64,000 nucleotides of DNA. Origin: Aquiflexum lacus. Its GTDB lineage: Bacteria > Bacteroidota > Bacteroidia > Cytophagales > Cyclobacteriaceae. Positions 52,796 through 63,800 of this stretch are shown in pieces (position 1 is the first letter of the stretch; each line of letters opens with the position of its first letter). The DNA is taken from positions 30,706 through 94,705 of the forward strand of contig NZ_JABFHF010000022.1 in NCBI RefSeq assembly GCF_015476655.1, read 5' to 3'. Under the pieces are notes generated by a model. That model was given only the letters and a program-made list of their open reading frames with translations, was not told the DNA's origin and ran no database searches. A program made the translations under genes and the position numbers.

Positions 52796-54766
52796 CTATC
52801 TAATCCAAGTTGAAAACCATGCATCAGGAGAAGAACTAGTTCTTCCGGTGCCGACATCTGCTGACCAATGTACCCCTTGGTCATAATTAACCGAGTGGTA
52901 CATTTTTGGCCATCCCACCGCAGTACCAGGGCAACAATACGCCCATAGCCAGGTACCTGAGTTTACAACAAACGTAGAAGATGCACCATTTGCCCATGTG
53001 GCAGCACCATTAACTTCGGTTGCAGTGCTCCGTAACGCGCCTATTGCTAATGGCGATGTGGAAGTTGTTTTGTGGGCATAGGAGGTAGAGGAATTCCCTG
53101 ATCGCAATTGCACATCTGTGCTTAAATTGGCTAATTGAATAACATAATTTCTAGGCAAATACCCCAAAACATTTGGAGATGTTACCGAGGTAGATTCTGG
53201 TACCGTAGTTGGTCCTGCTCCTACATTCAATAACATCCATCCTCCACCATCTGTTGTCATATCGGCATATATTTGAAAAGGTGTCCCACCATTAATATTT
53301 GGATTGCTGATCCAATAAATGCCGCTAGGAGATGATTCGTAATCTGTTTTTATTTGCTTGGCACTTGTTCCTGCCGTAGAAGAGCTTAAACCATCTTTAA
53401 CTATTGGTAACGGTGTGTCCAACTTTTTACCGAAAATGTTTAGACCTAATCCGGTTCCTATTCCGCCATTACTGTTTACGATATTAACTGCATCAGTAGT
53501 TATCTCACCATGTTTTGTCAAACCAGTAGGTTGTGCAATCGTAGCAAAATTCGTAGTTTGTACTGAAGTGAATACATCACTAACTCCGTCATTGTATTTT
53601 GTAACGGCATATATCGTGTAATTTGTACTTGCGATAAGTCCTGTAAAATTGTAGATATGAGCAGTGTTAGCAACACTAGCAATAGAACTACTAGAAATAA
53701 CGGTACCGCCTGTATAGCTTACACCTGCTTCAACTTGCGCAGCAGTTGGTACTGTTGATCCAGCGGGAACTAAAACATAACTTGTTGTTCCGCTTTGAGT
53801 CGCCGAATAGGAATAATCTGCCGAATTATGGGTAATATTACTTACTGCACTGGCCGCTTCTGCCACCTTGCGGATGATTTCAGTGATTTCTGCTATTGTA
53901 CCCGCTGCATAATACCAATCTAGCTCGTCACTTTGATTCACTAACAAATCATTAAATTTTGCATAAACAGCATACGAACCATCGTTTGTGACACTTATGG
54001 TATTAGTAGCAGGATTCACGTTAGTTGCATTTGTAAAAGAACAACATCCGGCAATGGTTGAATATGCTCTAGGAGAATTACTAAACATCAAGATTGCTTC
54101 ATCTCCTGAATATACTTTTATGGATTTAGCTTGGGTATCTTGGGTGGGAATTATTGTAAAAGCTCCATCAACTAAATTTCCTCTTTCTTTGGTTGGTTGA
54201 TCAGTTTGACCTATCCAATCATCGCGTGTACCCACCCAAAGTCTAACATTCGTAGCAGTTGAACCACTTTTATTAGTAATTTTCGTTTTTACTCTAAAAA
54301 AACCATCGGTCGATCCCAATGTGTACGAATTTTCTATAAGAAATAATTGACTATTGACTGTTATATTTCCGGATACTTTAATTACTCCAGTACCCCCTAA
54401 TTCATTTCTGGTAGCAGTGTTAGTTATCGGTGTAAATCCACTGTAGTCATAAACTATATTACTAAGAGTAGGATTTTCTGCAAAATTACCTGTAATATTC
54501 CAATTATTAGTACCATCTCCGCCAACTCCCCATCTAATATCTAATGGGTAAGTACTATAAGTCAATTTACGCCAAGTACTTTGAGCATTGTTATAATAAA
54601 AAGGTTGCTGCATATTTCCAGAGGCATTGATCGAATTTTCTCCTCCGTTTCCAATTCTTCTTTGTCCGTTATTTAAAATCGACTGTGCATTGATTTGCAA
54701 AGAAAACAGTAAAAAAACGAATACTATTTTCAAAACAATATTGGTTGGTGTGATTTTAAGAGTCAT
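52796..54766 (-). CDS. Secreted protein with fibrinogen-like domain
   Basis: 656 residues from the ATG at 54766; a longer frame to 54805 overlaps the upstream gene and lacks a signal-peptide start. Signal peptide 1-28 (ending INAQ). Middle: beta-rich regions, including a fibronectin-III-like stretch ('YTGGTVISSSSIASV', 'YNFTGLIASTNYTIYAVTKYN'). Around 435-470 is a linker 'INSNGGIGTG-GLNIFGKKLDTP' type motif shared with the LamG protein upstream. From about 488 on is a fibrinogen-related domain ('PFQIYADMTTDGGGWMLL'), which binds sugars or glycoproteins in known cases. No T9SS C-terminal domain is evident. Confidence 0.82.
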   Translation of the reverse strand: MTLKITPTNIVLKIVFVFLLFSLQINAQSILNNGQRRIGNGGENSINASGNMQQPFYYNNAQSTWRKLTYSTYPLDIRWGVGGDGTNNWNITGNFAENPTLSNIVYDYSGFTPITNTATRNELGGTGVIKVSGNITVNSQLFLIENSYTLGSTDGFFRVKTKITNKSGSTATNVRLWVGTRDDWIGQTDQPTKERGNLVDGAFTIIPTQDTQAKSIKVYSGDEAILMFSNSPRAYSTIAGCCSFTNATNVNPATNTISVTNDGSYAVYAKFNDLLVNQSDELDWYYAAGTIAEITEIIRKVAEAASAVSNITHNSADYSYSATQSGTTSYVLVPAGSTVPTAAQVEAGVSYTGGTVISSSSIASVANTAHIYNFTGLIASTNYTIYAVTKYNDGVSDVFTSVQTTNFATIAQPTGLTKHGEITTDAVNIVNSNGGIGTGLGLNIFGKKLDTPLPIVKDGLSSSTAGTSAKQIKTDYESSPSGIYWISNPNINGGTPFQIYADMTTDGGGWMLLNVGAGPTTVPESTSVTSPNVLGYLPRNYVIQLANLSTDVQLRSGNSSTSYAHKTTSTSPLAIGALRSTATEVNGAATWANGASSTFVVNSGTWLWAYCCPGTAVGWPKMYHSVNYDQGVHWSADVGTGRTSSSPDAWFSTWIR

Positions 54767-54777
54767 AATTATTTCAT

Positions 54778-55200
54778 TCAAATGGTGTACTGAAGCACTT
54801 GCCATACCGAGTTTGTTTTTACAAAATCTATAGTGATAGGAATTGTAGTTTTCTCACCATTATTATAAGTAAAATAATAGCGAACAAATGCCCTATCGTT
54901 TTCAACATTCAATGTAAAAAAATCAAAATAAGGCTTTCCAGAGCTTAAGTCCGATTTGTTCAGAAAAGAGATTTTCTTTCCATTCACAATGAGATTTTGA
55001 GAAAAATCGGATCCCATATTGTTGCCCAAAATATAATAGTCCGCCATCATGGCTTGCACTTCAACAGGAATTTTATCGACCAAGGGTTGAAACTCCAAAC
55101 ATTTTTGAACTATCAGATCTTTATCTGGGTTTGAAATTGGCGTTTGTGATTGTGCGGCAAATGCTACAAATGACAACAGTAAGAGATATATTTTTTTCAT
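54778..55200 (-). CDS. Small secreted protein of unknown function
   Basis: 140 residues. Signal peptide 1-18 (ending AAQSQ). The mature part is alpha+beta, with 'NDRAFVRYYFTYNNGEKTTIPITIDFVKTNSVWQVLQYTI' at the end, reminiscent of a cystatin/NTF2-like small fold. No family named. Encoded between two large surface-protein genes, 12 bases before the fibrinogen-like gene. Confidence 0.7.
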   Translation of the reverse strand: MKKIYLLLLSFVAFAAQSQTPISNPDKDLIVQKCLEFQPLVDKIPVEVQAMMADYYILGNNMGSDFSQNLIVNGKKISFLNKSDLSSGKPYFDFFTLNVENDRAFVRYYFTYNNGEKTTIPITIDFVKTNSVWQVLQYTI

Positions 55201-55350
55201 TTTTATTATTTGTTAAAACCTTACGAATTTGATCAGATGGGGTGAATACATCAGATCAGTTATTAAAAGGGGTCTCATTCATATTTCTCAGGCATACTCT
55301 ATGTATTGTGATATTCCAGGATCTTAAATCTTGGTCTAAAGGAAGTAGTA

Positions 55351-57810
55351 TTATAAACCATATGTTGATTTTAAGGCATTATAATTTTTTAGGATTTCTT
55401 CAGCGGTAAGCACTCTATTATAAATTAATACCTGGGCAATAGTTCCGCTAAAATAATAACCAGTTCCTGCTCTAGAGGATATATATAGCTTATGACTTGC
55501 GAAATTTCCATTGTTGTCACTGGCCAGGGTTGGGACAATTTCACTATTTGGAGCATTACCATCTATATAAATCACAGTTTGGTTTGTCGCATTTAGACTT
55601 CTATCCGTAGTTGCTGATAAAAGATGCCAATTATTATCATTTATAGTCGCTACTGAATTGCGCACATTATAGCCTTGATTATGGTCCGTAAATTGCATTT
55701 TATTGTTATTGACAAAAACACCATAAGAATTATTAGAATTCCAGTCTATACTATGCTCCATAATCATTTTTTCGCTAGTAGTTGCCGGTTTTAGAATGAT
55801 TTGAATGGTTATTTTATCTGTACTTGAAAGGTCCAGATTGTTGTTTGTCACGAAATAATCATTCACCCCATCAAAAATCAAAGCGCCATTATTAGCACTG
55901 GTATAGGTAACTCCGTTTATAAGAGTTCCATGATTAGCATTCCCACTCAAATCTGACCATGTTGTGCCGGTTCCTGGATAACTAGATGTATTACTAGCAT
56001 CCAAATGCATGATTAAGCCCGATGTAATCCAACTATATGGTGTGTTCATGTTTTCACCATAAATGCTTAAACTTTTTCCTGTACCTATTGCGCCATTCTG
56101 ATTTATAGAAATAACAGGATTTGAAATTTTAAGCCCGTTTTTAGTAATTCCATAGTTTCTTACCTTTATACTACTTGAAGATGTTGCTGTAGCACCCACA
56201 CAATTATTCGAATTGGTATAGTTAATTTGAATCGCTCTACTCCCAAAATTTAACCATTTTAAAACAACAAAATTATCGGTGGAAGTGCCACCCGAGCTTA
56301 TTGAATAGTCGGTATTAAGAATACCCGGAATTGTCCAAACATAATTAGATTGGCCTGATTGACTAGTATAAGTTACATCTGAATCAATCACAATGTCATC
56401 CGGTTGTGTCGTAAACGTTGGTATTGGCAATGGACTTACAGTTACTAACTGAGAGATAGCCATTGTATTGACACTTGGCCCTTTTCTATTGACAGAATAA
56501 GTTGTGCTTACTGTTGGTGCAACCGATAGTGATGTTCCAGTTCCTACAATGGGGCTTGTCCCTAGTTGTATAAAATCGATATCCATGGTTACACCAGAAT
56601 TATTGCTATAATCAAATCTCCACCCGGTAATATTGCTATCTGTCCAGCTTGCATGTGCCGACATATCAATAGTTGCAATGCGCCAAGTATTGTCGGATAT
56701 CAACGATTTGGTTACAGAATATCCAACAGTAGCAACTGTTATCGCTGAATTTGTAAAGAAAATTTGAGCCGCTCCTGCTGATCCAGAAACCACCCTGTAT
56801 CGAAAATTAATGTATTTATATACGGAGGGGTCGAATGAACCTAGATTATACATATTTATTTGTGGGTCACCCCCGGTTGACGTCACATTTAGAATTCCAT
56901 TGTTAGTGGAATTAATTGTACTTTGAAGTGTGGTATATGGTTGTGTATCCCAACCCTCGGAAAAAGCTTCATCAAATGGTCCAGAATGCCAAACATCAAT
57001 CACATTTGATCCAGTAGTTCCGCCAGAGGCGGATAATGTGGTATTGTCACCGGCGCAAATCGTATTATTTCCAGAGATGCTTGTGGGTGCTGAAATAGCT
57101 GCAAAAACTGAAATTTCATCAATGCTTCCGGATCTTATGAATATATCCATTCTGTCAAAACTTGGCGAAAACCCTGAAGCAGTTGCCGATGGACTGATTG
57201 GATTTGAATAATCAAACGTTGACAAATCAGGATTTATCCACATTTCCGTTTTATTCAAATTATAGTCTATGCGAACCACTACCAGGTTTTGTGCACTCAA
57301 ACTTGCAGTTGAGGAGGCTGTATTGCTAAGAGTAGCATCCAATATGGACATGAAAGAACCACTACTCGCACCAACACCTCCGGTCAGTGTCCCCTCACTG
57401 AAAAGCCGAATGTTAGGTGTACCAAATCCTCCATTTGCCTCAAAAACAGATATAAACTGAAAATAAACAACACCATTATTTTGCAAAGGAAGTGATCTTC
57501 TTAAAGCTGCAATATCATTACATGTTCCGTAACAAGTATTATCAAATTCAGCCCTAAGGCCTGTAGTTGTAAGGCCAGAATAGGTAAACCCTGTTGTAGC
57601 GGTTTTCAAAAATCTATCCTGGTAGGCCTTCACCCAAGGATTTGTCCATCCTGTTCCACCTGCTGCATTTCGTAATGGAGACCCACTACTGTAATCAAAT
57701 CCCTCATACGCTACGAGTGTAAATCCTTGTGGAGTTGATTGAGCGACCCCAGAAAAGATAGAAATGAAGAAGCATGCATAAAACAAGATAAATTTTATTG
57801 TGCTTTTCAT
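55351..57810 (-). CDS. Secreted LamG-domain surface protein
   Basis: 819 residues from the ATG at 57810 (the frame is open to 57840, but this Met starts the signal peptide, 1-23). Residues 25-235 are a beta-sandwich lectin-like region ('YEGFDYSSGSPLRNAAGGTGW'). At about 243 an Ig-like 'TICAGDNTTLSASGG' motif common in Bacteroidota adhesins appears. A shared linker motif ('INQNGAIGTGKSLSIYGENMNTP') lies at about 560-585, followed by a LamG/concanavalin-like domain to the end ('LIMHLDASNTSSYPGTGTTW', 'LIFDGVNDYF', 'IYIDGN', 'FSGTIAQVLIYNRVLTAEE'). Probably binds glycans outside the cell. Confidence 0.82.
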   Translation of the reverse strand: MKSTIKFILFYACFFISIFSGVAQSTPQGFTLVAYEGFDYSSGSPLRNAAGGTGWTNPWVKAYQDRFLKTATTGFTYSGLTTTGLRAEFDNTCYGTCNDIAALRRSLPLQNNGVVYFQFISVFEANGGFGTPNIRLFSEGTLTGGVGASSGSFMSILDATLSNTASSTASLSAQNLVVVRIDYNLNKTEMWINPDLSTFDYSNPISPSATASGFSPSFDRMDIFIRSGSIDEISVFAAISAPTSISGNNTICAGDNTTLSASGGTTGSNVIDVWHSGPFDEAFSEGWDTQPYTTLQSTINSTNNGILNVTSTGGDPQINMYNLGSFDPSVYKYINFRYRVVSGSAGAAQIFFTNSAITVATVGYSVTKSLISDNTWRIATIDMSAHASWTDSNITGWRFDYSNNSGVTMDIDFIQLGTSPIVGTGTSLSVAPTVSTTYSVNRKGPSVNTMAISQLVTVSPLPIPTFTTQPDDIVIDSDVTYTSQSGQSNYVWTIPGILNTDYSISSGGTSTDNFVVLKWLNFGSRAIQINYTNSNNCVGATATSSSSIKVRNYGITKNGLKISNPVISINQNGAIGTGKSLSIYGENMNTPYSWITSGLIMHLDASNTSSYPGTGTTWSDLSGNANHGTLINGVTYTSANNGALIFDGVNDYFVTNNNLDLSSTDKITIQIILKPATTSEKMIMEHSIDWNSNNSYGVFVNNNKMQFTDHNQGYNVRNSVATINDNNWHLLSATTDRSLNATNQTVIYIDGNAPNSEIVPTLASDNNGNFASHKLYISSRAGTGYYFSGTIAQVLIYNRVLTAEEILKNYNALKSTYGL

Positions 57811-57863
57811 CGATAGCGCCTTTGAGTTAATTCTATACATCTATTTTGTTTATAAATAATGTA

Positions 57864-60800
57864 TTAATAATAGAAATCCATTTGAATTCTATCTCCTGCC
57901 GCAAGCGCATATGCTCCATTATTGGTAGGATTATAAGTCAGTGTATTTCCACTCATCGAGTAAGCAGTATTACTGATGCGGACACCATTGACATACATTT
58001 TTACTTTACTATTTGAAGATGGAGTTTGAGTCAATGTAAAACTTGTCTGGGAAGCTGTAGCAGTAAATTCATCGGCAACTTCTCTAACCAAGCTTGCAGC
58101 AGCTGCAACGAAAGCAGTTGTGGCAATTTTTGTGGAATTATCTCCCCCTGTGGGGGTCGGCGCTAATGGTGCTCCGGTAAAAGTAGGTGAATTGGAAAAA
58201 ACAACTGTTCCTGTTCCCGTTTCATCCGTAACTGCACCTGATAAATTTGCTGAAGTAAACGAACCCAAAGAAGCCACGTTACCAACTGAAGTGACCATGC
58301 CGGTTAAATTAGCGTTAGTTGCATTTGCAGTCGTAACAAAGGCGGTTGTTGCAATTTGAGTAGTATTTGTCCCTGCTGTTGGTGTTGGCGCTGAAGGTGT
58401 TCCTGAGAAGGTTGGTGATGCTAAGGGAGCTTTTAAAGCTAAAGCATCGGTCAATCCAGCAATTTTAGATTGGTCTATATTGGCTGAGGCTGATATATCT
58501 TCATTGACAATAGAACTCGCTGCGATGCTTGATGAAAACGAAGTCCAACTAGCCACTCCCGAAGAATTCGAAATCAAAACCTGACTATCCGTTTCATTAT
58601 GAGTATTTGGGTAGGTTACTGCTCCGGCAGTTAGGGTGCCGCTTGTTTTAACATTGGTAACAGCAGTGTTTCCTAATTGTACGGTATTGTTTCCAGCACC
58701 TATTGCATTGTATCCAATTACAGTTTGATTAACTCCGTCTAATGAACTTGGATCCGTTCCACGCCCTAAAAGTGTATTTTGAGAACCTGTTGTGATAAGA
58801 TCTCCTGCATAACCACCAACAGCCACATTTGAAATTCCTGTTGTATTTTGTTCCAGGGTATAATATCCTATTGCTGTATTCTCAGAAGCTGTATTATTTT
58901 TCAGTGCAAAGCTACCAATAGCTGTATTACGCGTGCCATTAATATTTGAGCTTTGGGCCAATGCACCAACAGCCACACTAGTATAATCGCCACCCTTACC
59001 ATAACCAACAATTAACTCTCCATTTACTATAATGCCCGAACTAAATGTCTTTTCTCCAGCAATGGTTTGGGCAGTTGTCAAATCCACAAAGTTCTTTGTA
59101 CTAGATCCAGTTCCTCCATTAGCAACTGGCAATACGCCATCATAAGCAGTGGCTGTTGTTGATGGCGTACTCCAAGCTAACGTTCCAGTACCTGTAGTCG
59201 ATAATACTTGCCCATTGGTACCAACAGAGGTTAAGCCAGTTCCTCCATTTGCAACTGGTAATGTTCCTGTTACACCAGTGGTCAAAGGCAAGCCAGTAGC
59301 ATTGGTCAAAGTTCCTGATGCTGGAGTTCCTAAAACAGGCGCAGTCAATACCGGTGCTGTTAAGGTTTTATTTGTTAAGGTTTCTGCACCAGCCAATGTT
59401 GCCAATGTTCCTGTTGTTGGCAAGGTCACATTTGTTGCAGCAGTTGCCGTTAATGTTTGAGAAAACGCACCTGCTGTAGCTAATGTACTGTTGTTGGCCA
59501 ATGTCAGGGTAGCCGCAGTTGCAGGCGCAGTTAATGTTATTTTATTAATACTCGTTGCACTTGCAACTCCCAAGACCGGTGTCACCAAGGTTGGTGCGGT
59601 GTCCATTACAAATCTGGATCCTGTTCCAGTTTGGGAAGCTACAGAAGTGGTATTTCCTACACTTGTGATGGGTCCAGTCAAATTAGCGTTAGTTGCATTT
59701 GCATTTGTTACAAAAGCAGTGGTAGCCAATTGTGTTGTACTTGTTCCTGCTGGGGCTGTTGGTGCCAATGGCACACCAGTTAAAGTTGGAGAATTAGATA
59801 AAATTACACTGCCTGTTCCCGTTTCATCGGTTATAGCTGCTGCTAAATTAGCAGAAGAAGGTGTTGCTAAAAATGCAGCAACATTAGTACCCAAACCACT
59901 AACTCCTGTAGCAATTGGCAATCCAGTAGCATTGGTTAAAGTTCCTGATGCTGGAGTTCCTAAATTTGGTGCTACCAAAGTTGCAGAAGTGGCACGAACC
60001 ACATTGCCTGAACCTGTGGTAGCAATTTCTTCCACAACTCCCGTACCTGCTGTTGTTCTTCCTAAAACTGTTCCGCTTGTAACATTTTGTATTTTAGCAT
60101 ACGTCACCCTGCTTGCTCCGATGGTGCTCACTCCGGCATTGCTAAGCGTAACATCGCCCGATAAAGTAACTTCCGTAGCTACGTTCGATCCGTTTCCAAG
60201 ATATACTTTACCATCAGCAAGCGTATTGATAGCGGATAATCCTGCATCTACAAAAGCTGTGGTCGCTATCTGTGTTGAACTGGTGCCCGCAAGAGCTGTT
60301 GGGGCTGTTGGAGTTCCGGTTAACACGGGAGAGACAGATAAGACAAGTGATCCTGTTCCTGTTTCATCCGAAATAACACCCGCCAATTGGGCCGATGTAG
60401 TGGAAGCGAATCCGGTCAATGGAATGTTAGCCTTGTCCAGTTTGGCATTGGTCACATTTCCATCCAATATTTTTACAGTGGTAACCGCTGCATCTGCAAT
60501 CTTGCCAGTAGTAACATTTGCATCTGCTATTTTAACTGTGGTGACATTCGCATCCGCAATCTTGGCCGTAGTCACGGCACTGTTTGCAATATCGGCAGCC
60601 ACAATAGTACCGTCCAAAATCATTGAACTTACTACTTTGCCAGCTCCGATGGTGCTCACTCCGGCATTGCTAAGGGTAACATCGCCTGTTAAGGTTACCT
60701 CTGTAGCTACGTTCGATCCGTTTCCAAGATATACCTTCCCATCAGCAAGTGTGTTAATTGCAGATAATCCCGCATCTACAAAAGCAGTGGTCGCTATCTG

Positions 60801-63800
60801 TGTAGAACTGGTTCCCGCAAGAGCAGTTGGGGCTGTAGGTACGCCTGTCAAGGTAGGGGATGCGGACAAAACCACACTTCCTGTTCCCGTTTCATCTGTT
60901 AAAGCAGCTGCTAAATTAGCAGAAGAAGGTGTTGCTAAAAATGCAGCAACATTAGTTCCCAAACCACTAACTCCAGTAGCAATTGGCAATCCGGTAGCAT
61001 TGGTTAAAGTTCCTGATGCTGGAGTTCCTAAAACAGGCGCAGTCAATACCGGTGCTGTTAAGGTTTTATTTGTTAAGGTTTCTGCACCAGCCAATGTTGC
61101 CAATGTTCCTGTGGTTGGCAAGGTCACATTTGTTGTGGCAGTTGCCGTTAATGTTTGAGAAAACGCACCTGCTGTTGCTAATGTACTGTTGTTGGCCAAT
61201 GTCAGGGTAGCCGCAGTTGTAGGCGCAGTCAATGTTAATTTATTAATACTTGTTGCACTTGCAACTCCCAAGACCGGTGTCACCAAGGTTGGTGCGGTGT
61301 CCATTACAAATCTGGATCCTGTTCCTGTTTGGGAAGCTACAGAAGTAGTATTTCCTACACTTGTGATGGGTCCGGTTAAATTAGCGTTAGTTGCATTTGC
61401 CGCTGCAACGAAAGCAGTGGTAGCCAACTGAGTAGTACTTGTACCAGCAGTAGCTGTTGGTGCTGAAGGTGTTCCTGTTAAAGTAGGCGAATCAGATAGA
61501 ACCACATTCCCTGTTCCTGTTATTGGATTGGATACCAACCCTTTTGAACCATCTGTAAATACCGGTAAAGATGCATTCAATGAAGAAAGTACCGGCTGTG
61601 CTGTTAAGGTGGTTACTCCTGTCACATTCAATGTTCCTCCAACAGCCGTATTTCCTGGTACTGTTGCACTGTTCAGGGTTGCTGTTCCACTTGTTTGAAG
61701 TGTTGAAAGTGATGTTACACCTGTTACTCCCAAAGTTCCTCCAACAGTGGCATTACCTGTTACTGTTGAAGTTCCCGTTGAAACATTTCCCGTGTTGGTA
61801 ATCCCGGCTGTTGTCGTTGCTCCCGTCACTCCAAAAGTTCCACCTACTGTAGCATTGCCGGAGGTAGTCAGGTTTTGGGCACCGAAATCAGGGGCTATTT
61901 TTGTACCTGCTATTGCGGCCGTTGGGCTCACGTCAGCATTTATGATTGTTCCGTCCAGGATCTTTGCCGTGGTCACTGCACCGTCTGCCAGGTCTGCGGT
62001 CACAATGGTTCCATCAGCGATCATCGAGCTTACCACTCTGCTCGCCCCAATAGTGCTCACTCCTGTATTGCTAAGAGTAACATCTCCGGTTATAGTTACC
62101 TCGGTAGCTTCATTTGTTGCATTTCCAAGATAAACTTTTCCATTAGCAAGCGTATTGATAGCTGTTAGTCCCGCATCCACAAAAGCAGTGGTCGCTATCT
62201 GTGTTGAACTGGTGCCCGCAAGAGCTGTAGGGGCTGTAGGTACGCCCGTCAAGTCAGGGGATGCGGACAAAACCACATTTCCTGTTCCTGTTATTGGATT
62301 GGATACCAAGCCTTTTGAACCATCTGTAAATACCGGTAAAGATGCATTCAATGAAGAAAGTACCGGCTGTGCCGTCAGGGTTGTTACTCCTGTAACATTC
62401 AATGTTCCTCCAACGGCCGAATTTCCTGTTACTGTTGCACTGTTCAGGGTAGCAGGTCCGCTGGTCTCAAGTGTTGAAAGTGAGGTTGCTCCTGTTACAT
62501 CCATGGTTCCTCCAACAGTGGCATTACCTGTTACTGTTGAAGTTCCCGTTGAAATATTTCCCGTGTTGGTAATCCCGGCTGTTGTTGTTGCTCCTGTTAC
62601 GGTCAGGGTATTGTTCACGGTAGTTGCACCGTTCAGGGTTGTTGCTCCCGTTACTCCCAAAGTCCCTCCTACTGTGGCATTGCCGGTGGTGGTCAGGTTT
62701 TGGGCACCGAAATCAGGGGCTATTTTTGTACCTGCAATTGCTGCAGTCGCACTCACATCAGCATTTATGATTGTTCCGTCCAGGATCTTTGCCGTGGTCA
62801 CTGCACCGTCTGCCAGGTCTGCGGTCACAATGGTTCCATCAGCGATCATCGAGCTTACCACTTTGCTTGCTCCGATGGTACTCACTCCCGTATTGTCTAT
62901 GGTAACATCTCCGCTCAATGTGACTTCCGTCGCTACGTTTGCTGCATTTCCAAGGTACACTTTTCCATCAGCAAGCGTATTGATAGCTGTCAGCCCAGCA
63001 TCCACAAAGGCTGTGGTAGCTATCTGGGTTGTGTTGGTACCTGCCACAGCTGTAGGTGCAGTCGGTGCTCCTGATAAGGCAGGGGATGCAGATAAAACCA
63101 CATTTCCTGTTCCTGTTATCGGGTTGGATACCAATTTATTGAATGCATCAGTGAATACTGCGGAATTAGGTGCTAATGGCGCAATTGTCGGAGAAGAATT
63201 TTGAAAAACTGAATTACCTGCAAAATTGGCATTCCCTCCTAAATTAGTGTTGCCCGTTACTGCTAAATTTCCAGATAAATTAGTATTCCCTGTTACTGCT
63301 AAATTATTCCCAGCGTTAATATTGCCCTGCGTTGTAATATTACCTTGTGATGAAATATATCCACCAACATTTAGATTTTCACCAACTCCAACACCTCCTG
63401 TTACCACTACAGCTCCGGTATCTTTATTGTTGGATGAGGTATTATTTAATGACGTGGTTATACCTGTTACTCTCAATGTTCCTCCAACAGTGGCATTTCC
63501 TGTTACTGTTGAAGTTCCCGTTGAAATGTCTCCTGTGTTGGTAATCCCGGCTGTTGTTGATGCTCCTGTTACGGCCAAAGTATTGTTCACAGTAGTTGCA
63601 CCGTTCAGGGTTGATGCTCCTGTTACTCCCAAAGTCCCACCTACTGTGGCATTGCCCGTTGTAGTTACATTTTGGTCACCGAAATCAGGAGCTATTTTTG
63701 TGCCTGCGATTGCGGCCGTTGGGCTCACATCAGCATTTATGATTGTTCCGTCCAGAATCTTTGCCGTGGTCACTGCACCGTCTGCCAGGTCTGCGGTCAC

